DNA of 64,000 nucleotides from Paraburkholderia sp. BCC1885 (GTDB lineage: Bacteria; Pseudomonadota; Gammaproteobacteria; Burkholderiales; Burkholderiaceae), in contig NZ_CAAJGM010000099.1 of assembly GCF_900996235.1 (NCBI RefSeq), positions 62,001 through 126,000 of the forward strand, written 5' to 3'. A program made the position numbers and the translations under genes. Shown in pieces: positions 26,289-34,983 of this stretch; within the stretch, counting starts at the first letter, position 1; each line of letters opens with the position of its first letter. The notes below the pieces were generated by a model. The model was not told the origin of the DNA. It did not search any database and was given only the letters and a program-made list of their open reading frames with translations.

Positions 26289-27323
26289 TCATGGCAGCAC
26301 CGCCTTGCCCGACGCATCCCTGACCTTCGTCTTCCATTGCGCGCGGATCGTGCTGAGAACCGAAGCCGGCAGGGAAACGTAGTCGAGATCATCGGCCGCC
26401 TGCTCGCCATTGCGGAATGCCCAGTCGAAGAATTTCAGGGTCGCGGCTCCCTTCTCCGCACTGTCCTGCGTCGTGTGCAGCAACACAAAAGTGCCGCCCA
26501 CCACCGGCCACGCATTGCGGCCCGGCTCATCGGTCAGGATCTGGTAAAACGTCTTCTGCCACTGCGCGCTGGCAGCGGCCGCCTTGAACGTGTCGGTACC
26601 CGGCTCGACCGTTGCGCCCGCCGCATTCTTCAGCCCAACATACGTCATGTGATTCTGCTTCGCATACGCCCACTCCACGTAGCCGATCGCACCTGGCAGG
26701 CGCTGGATAAATGCGGCGACGCCGTCATTGCCCTTGCCACCCGTACCGGTCGGCCAACTGACCGTTGCGCCTTCACCCACCTTCGCCCTCCACTGCGGGT
26801 TCACCTTCGACAGATAGTTCGTCCAGATGAAACTCGTCCCCGAACCGTCGGCACGACGCACCACGGCAATGTCGGTATCCGGAAGCTTCAGCTTCGGGTT
26901 CAGCGCGACGATTGCCGGATCGTTCCACTTCGTGAGCTGGCCGAGATAGATGTCGCCCAGCACGGAGCCCGACAGAACCAGCTGGCCCGGCTGGATGCCC
27001 GGCAGGTTCACCGCGGCCACCACACCACCCACCACCGTCGGGAACTGGAACAGACCGTCCTTCGCCAGTTCCTCGTCGGTCAACGGCACGTCCGAACCGG
27101 CAAAGTCGACCGTCTTCGCGATGATCTGCTTGATACCCCCCGACGAACCGATGCCCTGATAGTTGACGTGTCCGCCCCCGGACTTCTGGTATGCGTCGGC
27201 CCATTTCTCATAGATCGGCGCGGCGAAGGTGCTACCTGCGCCCGTGATATCTGCGGCATGTGCCGACAGCGTCACGATGGTTCCGATTGCTGCCGCGATC
27301 AAGGCTCTGTTCATGGTCATCAT
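26289..27323 (-). CDS. pstS: PstS-like phosphate-binding protein
   Basis: 344 residues with a signal peptide (LIAAAIGTIVTLSAHA). The mature start DITGAGSTFAAPIYEKW is the PstS hallmark. GIGSSGGIKQIIAKTVDFAGSDVPLT and RADGSGTSFIWTNYL are further phosphate-loop motifs. The protein is periplasmic and binds phosphate in the Pst ABC system. No pstC, pstA or pstB lies nearby, so here it is more likely a cargo or accessory of the export locus than part of a transport operon. GGGGAAG precedes the ATG at 27323. A more divergent PstS-like secreted protein is at 54791. Confidence 0.93.
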   Translation of the reverse strand: MMTMNRALIAAAIGTIVTLSAHAADITGAGSTFAAPIYEKWADAYQKSGGGHVNYQGIGSSGGIKQIIAKTVDFAGSDVPLTDEELAKDGLFQFPTVVGGVVAAVNLPGIQPGQLVLSGSVLGDIYLGQLTKWNDPAIVALNPKLKLPDTDIAVVRRADGSGTSFIWTNYLSKVNPQWRAKVGEGATVSWPTGTGGKGNDGVAAFIQRLPGAIGYVEWAYAKQNHMTYVGLKNAAGATVEPGTDTFKAAAASAQWQKTFYQILTDEPGRNAWPVVGGTFVLLHTTQDSAEKGAATLKFFDWAFRNGEQAADDLDYVSLPASVLSTIRAQWKTKVRDASGKAVLP

Positions 27324-27415
27324 CAGTCTTCCCCGTTGGTTTCTATCGAAAAACGCACCCCGGACGCACCTCGCTACGCACGGCAAGCGGTCCCGGATAG
27401 CTCACGCGTTCGCAC

Positions 27416-27763
27416 TCACAGTTCGTCCCACAAAACCACATCGCGGTACCTGGCGAACGGGATGCCGCTGCGCGGGCGCACCGGCCCCATGACGTTTCCG
27501 GGAGGCCGGTGTACTGCGCTCCACCGCGTGCACGCCTGCGCGTGAGCCGACCCGGCGACGAGATCGGCCACGCCGTCCTCGGCCGCCATCGGGATCTCGC
27601 ACGGAGCGATTGCATCCCTGTGCGTCAGCGAACCGGCGCACACACCATCGCACCCCGCATCGTTAGCCGGCGCGCCACCATATCCACCTACCCCGCGCTC
27701 GGCCACACGACCCACGAGTACAATCTGCTGTCCCACGTCCGCGTCATCTCCCTTGCTGTTCAC
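27416..27763 (-). CDS. Hypothetical protein coupled to the YDCLN gene
   Basis: 115 residues from GTG at 27763, whose bases overlap the stop of the upstream 27760-28182 gene (GTGA). The protein starts MNSKGDDADVGQQIVLVGRV and ends PFARYRDVVLWDEL. It has two Cys in AGCDGVCAG and no signal peptide. The overlap and the plausible composition favour a real gene, but it has no recognised homologue and its GC-rich frame could still be chance. Confidence 0.5.
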   Translation of the reverse strand: MNSKGDDADVGQQIVLVGRVAERGVGGYGGAPANDAGCDGVCAGSLTHRDAIAPCEIPMAAEDGVADLVAGSAHAQACTRWSAVHRPPGNVMGPVRPRSGIPFARYRDVVLWDEL

Positions 27764-28182
27764 CGCAACGGGACCGGCTGCACCGGCGCCGGTCGCTGCG
27801 GGAAAACCGACTTGCCCCAGTTCGAACCAAAGCGGATGCTCTCGGCCGAATAGTTAAACGTGCCAACGCGGTTCGACGGCGCCGTCGCCAACGCCTGCGC
27901 GGCATTGGGCGCCACAGCACCGCCCGCGACCGCAGCCGGTGCCAGTTGCTGGTTCAGGCAGTCGTATGAGAGCGCCCGCTCGCCATCGACTTCCGCATCG
28001 ACGCACACCTGCTTCGAGGGCGTCGCAGCCGTCACCGCCTTTGCCGCCTCAGGCGCAGACTGGGCCATGCTGGCGGCAGGCAGCATCAACACGAGCAGCC
28101 CGTACAGGACGCGTCTGCACCGCCGCCTCCACCTATTCGCCGCGGACCGCCGCCCGTCATTGCACTGCGCATCTGCATTCAT
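27760..28182 (-). CDS. Secreted protein with conserved YDCLN motif (second copy)
   Basis: 140 residues from the ATG at 28182, with GGAGGG upstream. A basic N-terminus leads into a signal segment (RVLYGLLVLMLPAASMAQSA). The mature core, CVDAEVDGERALSYDCLNQQLAP, matches the shorter 19486 protein. APSNRVGTFNYSAESIRFGS at the C-terminus is absent from that copy. Two Cys may form a disulphide. Function unknown. It is stacked between the zinc-ribbon-like gene and the 27416 gene with overlaps at both ends, so it is co-translated. Confidence 0.7.
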   Translation of the reverse strand: MNADAQCNDGRRSAANRWRRRCRRVLYGLLVLMLPAASMAQSAPEAAKAVTAATPSKQVCVDAEVDGERALSYDCLNQQLAPAAVAGGAVAPNAAQALATAPSNRVGTFNYSAESIRFGSNWGKSVFPQRPAPVQPVPLR

Positions 28183-28193
28183 TTGCCCTCCAT

Positions 28194-28974
28194 TCACTGC
28201 TTGCCGCGATCGCGCCGCCAGGCCTCGTGGCGCTCCATGAACAGCTCAAACTCCCGGATCTCCGGGCGGCTCACGCGAGGCGCACCGGCATCGGCGACAC
28301 GCGACACCCGTTCGACCAGCTGCCAGCGCAGGACGTCCGCACCAACTGGAAACGGGGTGCGCGACGGATCGCGATACACGATCTTGAAAAGCCGCGCCCT
28401 GGCCTTACGCCCGGTCTTCCACAAATCCTCCGCGCGACGCACGTTCCCCTCGAACCAGAAGCGCTCACGCGTCGTCTCGGCGCCCTTGCGATGCACGGTC
28501 ATGAACCCGGCCATCACGAGCAGCACGTAGGGAATATCGTGCTCATCAAGCTGCGGATATGACCAGAGATTCACGACATCCGCGTACGCGATCAGACGGG
28601 TAAAGCGTTCGATGTCCAGAAACGGTGCCTCCGCCTTCGCGATCCGGTAATGACGTTGCCAGTGCTCGAGAAAGCGAGTCCGGTGCTCCCGCTCCACCGG
28701 GTCCCGCGCATGCCCGACCGACATCCCGGCAAGCTCATAGTTCGACGTCGTGAGCGGACACCGCTCGGCGTCAGCACTGTTCTCATGCCTGAAATACTGA
28801 TGTCCGTGACGATGCCCTTCCGGGACCAGCACCCCCTCGCACAGTGGACATATAAATCTCTGCAGCGGCTCCTCGTCGTCCGGTTTGCCCCGCGCCGCCG
28901 AGGCGTAAGCCTCGATATAGCCCTCGTCGAGCGGGTGCGGCGGCTTCTCCTGTCTATCCCGCGTAATAGTTCAC
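28194..28974 (-). CDS. Zinc-ribbon-like conserved protein (second copy), 5' end disrupted
   Basis: From about 28950 down the frame aligns throughout with the first copy (24776): HPLDEGYIEAYA, CPLCEGVL, RCPLTTSNY, YADVVNLWSYPQLDEHDIPY and VLLVMAGFM. However, no ATG, GTG or TTG occurs between the upstream stop and the conserved HPLDE. By analogy the start is GTG at 28974 (VNYYA, like VNTT in the first copy), with one extra G in the GGG run at 28958-28960. The alternative is an ATT start at 28967, which has GAGGTGA at ideal spacing. The next in-frame GTG (28832) would remove the CPLC motif. Confidence 0.7.
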
Positions 28975-28979
28975 CTCGC

Positions 28980-29870
28980 TCACTGCGCTGTGGACAGCGC
29001 TTTCCTCAGTGCGTCCTCGTTGATCGGTGCCGAACCCGCCAGCTTCTGCATGTACGCCTGGGCGTCCTGCTGCTGTTTCTGCTGCCGCAGTGCGGTGCGG
29101 ATCTGTTCCTTTACCTCGGCAAGCGGGCGCAGGCCCGGTGCATGCGAGTCCACCAGCCGGATCACGTGAAAGCCATCACGCGTTTCAATCGGGCCGGACA
29201 CATCACCGGATTTCATCTTGTCCACCGCCGTACGAACCTCCGGCAGCAGTCCGGATTCGGGCAGAAAGCCCATGTCGCCGCCATTCGCGGCACCGGGTTT
29301 GTCGTCGGACTTCGCGTGCGCCAGCGCCGCAAAGTCGGCGCCACCCGCATGTGCCTGCTTTGCGATATCCGCCGCCTGTTTTCGCGTGCGCTCGGCCGCC
29401 GCGGCATCGCCACCCGGCGGCAGCGCGATGTAGATCTGCGCCAGGTGCACCATGCGCGGCGCAGTAAACTGGCCAGGGTTGCTGTCATACGCGTCCTGGA
29501 TCTGCTGGTCCGACGGATAATCCGAGGGCACGGCCGCCACAGATGTCACATAGCTGCGTATGATCACCTCGCGCTGCGCCTGCTCGATCATGGCCTGCAC
29601 CTGGGGCTGCTTGTCCCACCCCTTCGCCTTGGCCTCAGCAAGCGCGGCCTTCTCAGCCAGGTTCGCCCGGACCACCTGGTCCAGCCTCGACGGATCGGCT
29701 GCCAGCCGCTCGCGGTTCTCGGCGCTCAGCGGCTTGACCAGCTTTTCAATATCCGACTGCGTGACCGATACCTGTCCCGCACTCGCGATCACATCGCTCT
29801 GCGCCCAGGCTCCGCACGAAGCGCTTCCAATCAGCCCAGCCAGCAACATCACCCTCGTCACTTTTTTCAT
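28980..29870 (-). CDS. Parvulin-type peptidylprolyl isomerase (PpiC/SurA-like)
   Basis: 296 residues with a signal peptide (VMLLAGLIGSASCGAWAQ). An N-terminal helical chaperone part (EKLVKPLSAENRERLAADPS) precedes a single parvulin domain at about 130-245, with MVHLAQIYIALPPG, NGGDMGFLPESGLLPEV and GDVSGPIETRDGFHVIRLVD. It is a periplasmic foldase for exported or outer-membrane proteins. GGGAG precedes the ATG at 29870. Its position in the operon with a porin, TpsB and an adhesin suits a dedicated assembly chaperone. Confidence 0.92.
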   Translation of the reverse strand: MKKVTRVMLLAGLIGSASCGAWAQSDVIASAGQVSVTQSDIEKLVKPLSAENRERLAADPSRLDQVVRANLAEKAALAEAKAKGWDKQPQVQAMIEQAQREVIIRSYVTSVAAVPSDYPSDQQIQDAYDSNPGQFTAPRMVHLAQIYIALPPGGDAAAAERTRKQAADIAKQAHAGGADFAALAHAKSDDKPGAANGGDMGFLPESGLLPEVRTAVDKMKSGDVSGPIETRDGFHVIRLVDSHAPGLRPLAEVKEQIRTALRQQKQQQDAQAYMQKLAGSAPINEDALRKALSTAQ

Positions 29871-29941
29871 CCTGCACACTCCCGCCAGTTCCAACGTTCA
29901 TGTCGGGCAACCGGACCATCGCCGTTGCCCCCCAGCATCCG

Positions 29942-30526
29942 TCACAGTTGCGCCCCTGCTGCCAGACGCACCACCACAGGCTGTTTCATCCCACGCGGCA
30001 GTGGCGCACCCACCGTCTGCGAAAGCAGAAGGCTGCGCAGGGACGCCACTGCTTCGTCGTCGCCGAATGGATCGAGCCCGATGCGCGTCACGCGCCCATC
30101 GTGATCCAGCCATACCCTCACCTTCAGTACGGGCTCAGGTGGCGCCGTGCCATGGTCCGCATCCGCGCTGCTCGCGGGAAGCGGGTTCAACGACGGGTTC
30201 ACCGACGCATCGGCCCAGCGCTGAAAAAACGTGTTGAAGCGCTGCGCTCGCGCATCGTCACTCGCAAGCGCAGTCTGGAAGCAAAGCGAAACCCGCTGCG
30301 CATAGACGACCCAGGCCTGCGGCGCCTGGTCGGCGGAAACTGGCTGCGCCTGCGCGCCCGACGTCCCCGACAACGCCATCCACGCAAGCAGAACCCGCCC
30401 TAGCCGGGTCCGGCCCAGCGGACTGCCGGAGCTCCGGTCATGCGTGACCTCATGTGTGACATCGCCTGGCGCCCCTCTCGCGCGCACGAGAGTCAGTCGA
30501 CGCCATAGCGTGTTCAGTTTCTCCAC
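29942..30526 (-). CDS. Secreted TonB-C-like protein
   Basis: 194 residues from GTG at 30526 (AGGAGAG upstream). A basic lead of ~40 residues comes before a hydrophobic signal (RVLLAWMALSGTSGAQA). The mature part is helical (AWVVYAQRVSLCFQTALASD), and the C-terminus is a TonB-type fold, LKVRVWLDHDGRVTRIGLDP ending MKQPVVVRLAAG. It is a close relative of the 18266 protein. It may bind outer-membrane partners in the periplasm. No catalytic motif. Confidence 0.75.
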   Translation of the reverse strand: MEKLNTLWRRLTLVRARGAPGDVTHEVTHDRSSGSPLGRTRLGRVLLAWMALSGTSGAQAQPVSADQAPQAWVVYAQRVSLCFQTALASDDARAQRFNTFFQRWADASVNPSLNPLPASSADADHGTAPPEPVLKVRVWLDHDGRVTRIGLDPFGDDEAVASLRSLLLSQTVGAPLPRGMKQPVVVRLAAGAQL

Positions 30527-30544
30527 GACGCTCTCCTGTTCATA

Positions 30545-31003
30545 TCAACCCGGTGACCAGCCCGCGCCGACCAGACGCAATCCGATCCACACCGGTTCAT
30601 GCCGCGCCCGATCTGGCAGGCCTGCCTCAACCGGGCGTGCCAGCAGTACCGCACGCAACGCATCGTCCGACACCGCGCGCAGCCCTGCGAATTCGACCCG
30701 ATCGACACAGCCTGTCCAGTCCGTCCAGGCCTTCACGGTGAGCCGCGGCCGCATATCTTCCGCATCGCGCCCCCACACGCCACGCACCTCAAAAAATGCT
30801 TCGCACTGCCGCACCAGCCGATCGCTACGATCGAACGCCGCCTGAAACTGACGCGTAAGCGTTTGCATGCGAACGATGCGCGGGTGCTGCCACGACGGCC
30901 GGGCAGGATCCGCCCGGCCGAGCTGCACATCCGCACCACGCGAACGCCGTCGGTGTTGCCCAATGAGCGGCACGATGGCAACGGGACCAGCACACGACAT
31001 CAT
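30545..31003 (-). CDS. Short TonB-C-like protein
   Basis: 152 residues from the ATG at 31003, whose bases overlap the YbjN stop (ATGA). There is no clear signal peptide. The middle is helical (LTRQFQAAFDRSDRLVRQCE), and the C-terminus again shows the TonB-like strand pattern, PRLTVKAWTDWTGCVDRVEF ending PVWIGLRLVG. It is adjacent and related to the 29942 gene. It is presumably a periplasmic or cytoplasmic partner, but its localisation is uncertain. Confidence 0.65.
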   Translation of the reverse strand: MMSCAGPVAIVPLIGQHRRRSRGADVQLGRADPARPSWQHPRIVRMQTLTRQFQAAFDRSDRLVRQCEAFFEVRGVWGRDAEDMRPRLTVKAWTDWTGCVDRVEFAGLRAVSDDALRAVLLARPVEAGLPDRARHEPVWIGLRLVGAGWSPG

Positions 31004-31554
31004 TGCAGCGTGGCGCCGTCGCCCTTGCCCGCCTCGTCGGCCGCTGCCTGCTGCGCCGATGCGGCCATCGCCGGACGGTTGCGCAGATGCAGCAGGAATT
31101 CCTGGATCAGACGATCCCACAGCTCGATCAGCGAACTCAGATGACGCGGGCTGACACCGCCCGCGACGACCACGTCCATCTCGAGCACAAGGAACTGACC
31201 CTGCGCCGACAGCCGCGCAAACCGTTTCGTGCGGCCCCATGACGCGACCACTTCCGGCGGTAATTCGCCCTGCACCTGCATGACGCAACTGAGCGTGTAG
31301 TCGATGAACCGGTCCTCCGCGTTGGCGACCGGGTTGCCGAAGCGCACGGCGAAGCCGATGCCCTGACTCGCGCTCATCAGCTGCACCCGGCCGTTCTGTT
31401 CAGCCGGCGTGATCCGGTATCCGGCCGCCTTGAAGAGTTCCGCGACGTCGTCCACGCTCACCGATTCCACCATCGCCGGTTCAACGACCGGGAGTGACGC
31501 GACACCGGCCGCCTCGTCCGCGCCCTTCGTGGTTTCCGTCTGTTTTGCTGCCAT
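31000..31554 (-). CDS. YbjN domain-containing protein
   Basis: 184 residues, soluble. The YbjN/T3SS-chaperone-like fold spans about 25-165, with SVDDVAELFKAAGYRITPAE at the start, then VRFGNPVANAEDRFIDYTLS, ASWGRTKRFARLSAQGQFLV and LIELWDRLIQEFLLHLRN. These proteins resemble secretion chaperones, and here one sits inside an export operon. GAGGG precedes the ATG at 31554. It overlaps the next gene by four bases. Confidence 0.85.
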   Translation of the reverse strand: MAAKQTETTKGADEAAGVASLPVVEPAMVESVSVDDVAELFKAAGYRITPAEQNGRVQLMSASQGIGFAVRFGNPVANAEDRFIDYTLSCVMQVQGELPPEVVASWGRTKRFARLSAQGQFLVLEMDVVVAGGVSPRHLSSLIELWDRLIQEFLLHLRNRPAMAASAQQAAADEAGKGDGATLQ

Positions 31555-31650
31555 GTCCGTACCCTCTTCTCAGTTTGCAATTCGGATCCCGCTGGACCCA
31601 TCAAGCCACGCGCTTTCACGTAGCCGTACACGCGGCCACTACACGCAGCG

Positions 31651-32328
31651 CTATTTCGTCGTCGCCGGCGCGGACGCTGCCGCAGCCGCCGAGGCTGGAA
31701 CTACCCGTGCGTCGAACTTGCCGGCGTAAAGCTGATCGCCATAGTCCTGAGCGATCTGGTCGTACTTCACACGTGTGCGCTGCGCGAACGGCTCACGCGT
31801 CTTCAGAACCGTGCCCAGCCCGACATGCTCATAGGCGTCCAGCACGTCGTGGCCGACCTGATAGAGCTGTGCGTTCTTCGCCTCGCATGTCTGCAACTGC
31901 GTCTGCTGGGTCTTGAGCGACGTCTGCAACTGCGTACGCTCGGCATCGCGCGAACGCGACAGGGTGAGAAGATCCTCATAGGCCGACTTGTACTTCGCGA
32001 GCTGCTGGTCGTCCTGGGCATGACTCGCTTTCTCAGCAGCAAGCGAGCGCTCGGCTGCGACCTGTGCACTGGATTTGCCCTGCGCCGCGGCAAGATCGGC
32101 CTGTGCCTGTTTCAGATCGGCCTGCGCCTTGTCACGCTCCTGCTGCGCCTGGGTGACCTGGGCCTGCAACGGCCCCTGGTTGTCCTGGAGCTGATGCAAC
32201 TGTTGCGCGGTATCGCGCAACTGCGAACGCAGACGATCCTCGATGCTCTGCGCAGAGGCCGTATCCGTGCCCATCAGGAGGCATCCGGCAAGGACGCCCG
32301 TGACGACAATGAAATGACGCACATTCAT
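31651..32328 (-). CDS. Periplasmic coiled-coil protein
   Basis: 225 residues. The signal peptide is MNVRHFIVVTGVLAGCLLMG, with possible cleavage after ASA. From about 30 to 150 it is a continuous coiled coil (LRDTAQQLHQLQDNQGPLQA, QERDKAQADLKQAQADLAAA). The C-terminus is a globular patch (YQVGHDVLDAYEHVGLGTVL) with an Ala/Ser tail. GGGGACAG precedes the ATG at 32328. It directly follows the porin gene and may form a periplasmic rod linking envelope layers. The function is not established. Confidence 0.85.
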   Translation of the reverse strand: MNVRHFIVVTGVLAGCLLMGTDTASAQSIEDRLRSQLRDTAQQLHQLQDNQGPLQAQVTQAQQERDKAQADLKQAQADLAAAQGKSSAQVAAERSLAAEKASHAQDDQQLAKYKSAYEDLLTLSRSRDAERTQLQTSLKTQQTQLQTCEAKNAQLYQVGHDVLDAYEHVGLGTVLKTREPFAQRTRVKYDQIAQDYGDQLYAGKFDARVVPASAAAAASAPATTK

Positions 32329-32339
32329 GGCTGTCCCCA

Positions 32340-34190
32340 TCAGAACCGTGCGTTCATTTCAAGCTGCAGCACGTCGATCGACAGCGGCGGCCCATACACT
32401 TCCCGTGCGCTCAACCAGCGTGCCTGCAGCCAGGCATTCTTCGCCACGGCGTACTGCGCTCCGATGATGTAGCCCTTCGCGTTTGTCCCACCGAGATCGA
32501 AGTCAGGATCGGTGAACGCATCCAGCACGGCATCCGGCTCCAGGTACTTGTAGGTGACCGAGAAGTTCCACTGGCCCTTCTCGACGGTATCCGGATCGCC
32601 AATCGTCGCCTTGAACATGAAACCATTCGCGCCGCTTCGGTAGTCGGCCGCTGTCGGGTTCGACGCAGTGCTGTTGAAGTTGTTGACCGGCAGCGACGCT
32701 GCGTTGAGCGCGGCGCTGCGGTTGTACGCGAGATTGCGCACGAACTCGCCATCAAGGCGCAGCTTGTAGCGCTCGGTCAGCTTCGTGTCCCATTCAAGCT
32801 TCGTGTCGAAGATCCGATAGTTGTAGGCAAGACCGAAAAGCTCCGGCTCAGGGGTGGTGCCAGGGGCGAGGTTCGGGTTCTGCACAATGTTGCGCAGCGC
32901 GATGAGCGTGTTGCCCTTCTGCATGAATGCCGGTGCGTCATTGTCCGTGCCGCAGCTCGCGGCACCGAGGTACAGCGCGCACGGTGACGACAGTTGCCCC
33001 TGCAGGTTCATGAAGTCGTAGTAGGCCACCGCTCCCTTGAGCTTGTTGGCCTCGTTGATCTTCCATTCGGCACCCAGCTGGGCGCCCAGCATCCACTTCG
33101 TGGTGCCACCGGGCGTATCGCCATTCTCCGCAAGGAAGCCGTCCGAGCTGTACTGGATCGGAAATGCGCCCACCGTACCGAACAGCGTGACGTCGTCCCG
33201 CCCAGGCATCAGATGGCGGAAGTTCGCCGCGATACCGTCGAACTCAAGGTCGTTCGAGAACACGAGATCCGAGGAAAAGAACGGGTTGTCGAAGCGGCCT
33301 GCGGTCACGTTCAGCCATGGCACCGGCTGGTACTTCAGGTAGGCCTGGTTCAGCCAGATATTGTTTTTGGCAAAACCGCCGCCAAGCAGGCTCGTCGTCG
33401 AGACCGGACCATCGTCGTTGCCGCTCGCGAGCTGCAGGCCCGCCGTGAGCTGGCTCGAGATATCCGCGACGACGCCCAGCCGCGCCCGGATACTCAGCTC
33501 ATTGTCGCGGTCGTGCTGGGTGTTGACCTGGGGAGGCACGGTCGTATTCGTATTCGGATTGATGTCGAAGGGACTACCCGAATTGATCGCGGCAAAATTC
33601 GTGAGCGGTGCGTTGCGCGGCGAGAAGAAATCGAACTGGTCCCGTACACGAATGTCGCCGTTCAGGTGGATGCGCGAAACCCAGTCCGGAAACGTATTGG
33701 GTTGCGCCCAGTTCTCGGCCTTCGCCTGCGCGACCACTTCCTGCTTGACCTGGTCGCGGATCTGATCGCGCACGACCTGCGGCACATACGGCACGGCCAC
33801 ATCACCCGGTTGCGTCGGTGCATTCACGACCGCTGCCCCCCCGACCGGTGCCGCCGCAACCGCCCTCGACTGCGCGACCCTGGCCTGCGTCGCCTCGTTC
33901 TGCGCTTCGGCGATCAGGTCCTGCGCATTCTGCTTCGTGAGCACCCCGCGCTTGACCAGCAGGTTGATCAGGTTGATCACCGTGCTCTCGCTCGGTGCCG
34001 TAGCGTCCGCAGCCCCCGAGACCTTCCCGGCAGCAGCCGCGTCGGCCGCCTGGGTCTCGAGCGACTGCGCATGGGCCGCGCCCGCGAAGCCCATGACTGC
34101 CATGAGCACCGCGAGGCTGCTTCGCGTTCGTCGAAAATGGTGTCCTCCGCCAATCCCGCCACCACCCCGTCTATTTATCTTCCGGATCAT
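32340..34190 (-). CDS. Putative outer-membrane porin
   Basis: 616 residues. A basic N-terminus precedes the signal peptide (MAVMGFAGAAHA). Residues ~30-130 are helical or linker (LINLLVKRGVLTKQNAQDLI). A long beta-barrel follows, of about 16-18 strands, with RDNELSIRARLGVVADISSQ, PWLNVTAGRFDNPF and many aromatic-girdle stretches, ending with LEMNARF. The terminal Phe is the usual Bam signal. This architecture fits the Porin_10/putative porin group often found with TonB-ExbBD. GGAGA precedes the ATG at 34190. It is a likely outer-membrane partner of the adjacent TonB. Confidence 0.9.
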   Translation of the reverse strand: MIRKINRRGGGGIGGGHHFRRTRSSLAVLMAVMGFAGAAHAQSLETQAADAAAAGKVSGAADATAPSESTVINLINLLVKRGVLTKQNAQDLIAEAQNEATQARVAQSRAVAAAPVGGAAVVNAPTQPGDVAVPYVPQVVRDQIRDQVKQEVVAQAKAENWAQPNTFPDWVSRIHLNGDIRVRDQFDFFSPRNAPLTNFAAINSGSPFDINPNTNTTVPPQVNTQHDRDNELSIRARLGVVADISSQLTAGLQLASGNDDGPVSTTSLLGGGFAKNNIWLNQAYLKYQPVPWLNVTAGRFDNPFFSSDLVFSNDLEFDGIAANFRHLMPGRDDVTLFGTVGAFPIQYSSDGFLAENGDTPGGTTKWMLGAQLGAEWKINEANKLKGAVAYYDFMNLQGQLSSPCALYLGAASCGTDNDAPAFMQKGNTLIALRNIVQNPNLAPGTTPEPELFGLAYNYRIFDTKLEWDTKLTERYKLRLDGEFVRNLAYNRSAALNAASLPVNNFNSTASNPTAADYRSGANGFMFKATIGDPDTVEKGQWNFSVTYKYLEPDAVLDAFTDPDFDLGGTNAKGYIIGAQYAVAKNAWLQARWLSAREVYGPPLSIDVLQLEMNARF

Positions 34191-34260
34191 TCCCGATTCT
34201 CCACTTGACCGCTGAATTTTTACTGGCACTTTCCGTCTGGCTGACCTGTCCCGGTCCGCT

Positions 34261-34974
34261 TCAACCCGGATGGCGCCCCTCTAATCTGACAAGCACCGGG
34301 TAGCTCGCCGATGGCGGCGGCGGTTCGTCCACCTTACCCAGCGCCTCCACCGCACTCACCACCGCGGCGTCGAGCTTTTCATCGCCGGTGGACTGCGCAA
34401 CCGTCACCCTCGTGATCCGTCCGGAAGGCTCCATCCACAGGTTCAGACTCCCCGTGAAATGTGCACCGCCTGCGTCCTGCACCCGCTTGTCATGCTCGAC
34501 GGTCTGCTGCAGCAGGTACGCCATGTACTGCCGGTAGGTCGAGTTGCCGAACTGGCCGCCTCCGCCGCTGCCCACCATCCCGCCGCCGTCGCCGGCACCG
34601 ATGTTGAAGCTGTCCGTACCGGCCTGCGCCGGTGCGTTCATCGTCATCTGCTTCGGCTGGTTGTCCGATGGCTTCGGCGTCTCGGACGGCTTCGGCGCCA
34701 CCGTCGGCTTCTCCACCGGCGTCTTTACCTGTTCCTGGATTTTTTCCGGGGGCGGCTTCTGCTGTGGGGGCGGGGGCGGCGGAGGCGGCGGCAGGGGAAT
34801 GACCGTCGTCACCTGCGGCGCCTCAACACGCTTCACGCCCGCCGTGTCGCTCGCGAAATGCCAGATCGCCGCAGCAACACCGAGCAGCACGAGCACCGCA
34901 ATCGCCGGTCTGATCCAGCGACGCCACCCGTGCTGTGGATCGTCACCGTGCCCGTTGTCGTAGGTCATTTCCAT
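34261..34974 (-). CDS. tonB: TonB energy transducer
   Basis: 237 residues. A short cytoplasmic segment with IRPAIAVLVLLGVAAAIWHF as the anchor is followed by a Pro-rich span (LPPPPPPPPPQQKPPPEKIQ, VEKPTVAPKPSETPKPS), then a Gly-rich hinge (GGGMVGSGGGGQFG). The C-terminal domain has YRQYMAYLLQQTVEHDKRV, LWMEPSGRITRVTVAQSTGD and YPVLVRLEG. It transmits proton-motive energy from ExbB/ExbD to an outer-membrane receptor. It directly follows exbD. The ATG at 34974 (AGGTGA upstream) and a GTG at 34983 are both possible starts. Confidence 0.9.
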   Translation of the reverse strand: MEMTYDNGHGDDPQHGWRRWIRPAIAVLVLLGVAAAIWHFASDTAGVKRVEAPQVTTVIPLPPPPPPPPPQQKPPPEKIQEQVKTPVEKPTVAPKPSETPKPSDNQPKQMTMNAPAQAGTDSFNIGAGDGGGMVGSGGGGQFGNSTYRQYMAYLLQQTVEHDKRVQDAGGAHFTGSLNLWMEPSGRITRVTVAQSTGDEKLDAAVVSAVEALGKVDEPPPPSASYPVLVRLEGRHPG

Positions 34975-34983
34975 GGTGGTCAC

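Noticed and set aside
26070-27545. 491-codon plus-strand ORF
   Set aside because: Antisense to pstS. Long only because of high GC. Arg/His-rich with no recognisable domain.
32994-34208. 404-codon plus-strand ORF
   Set aside because: Mirror frame of the porin gene, with no family signature.
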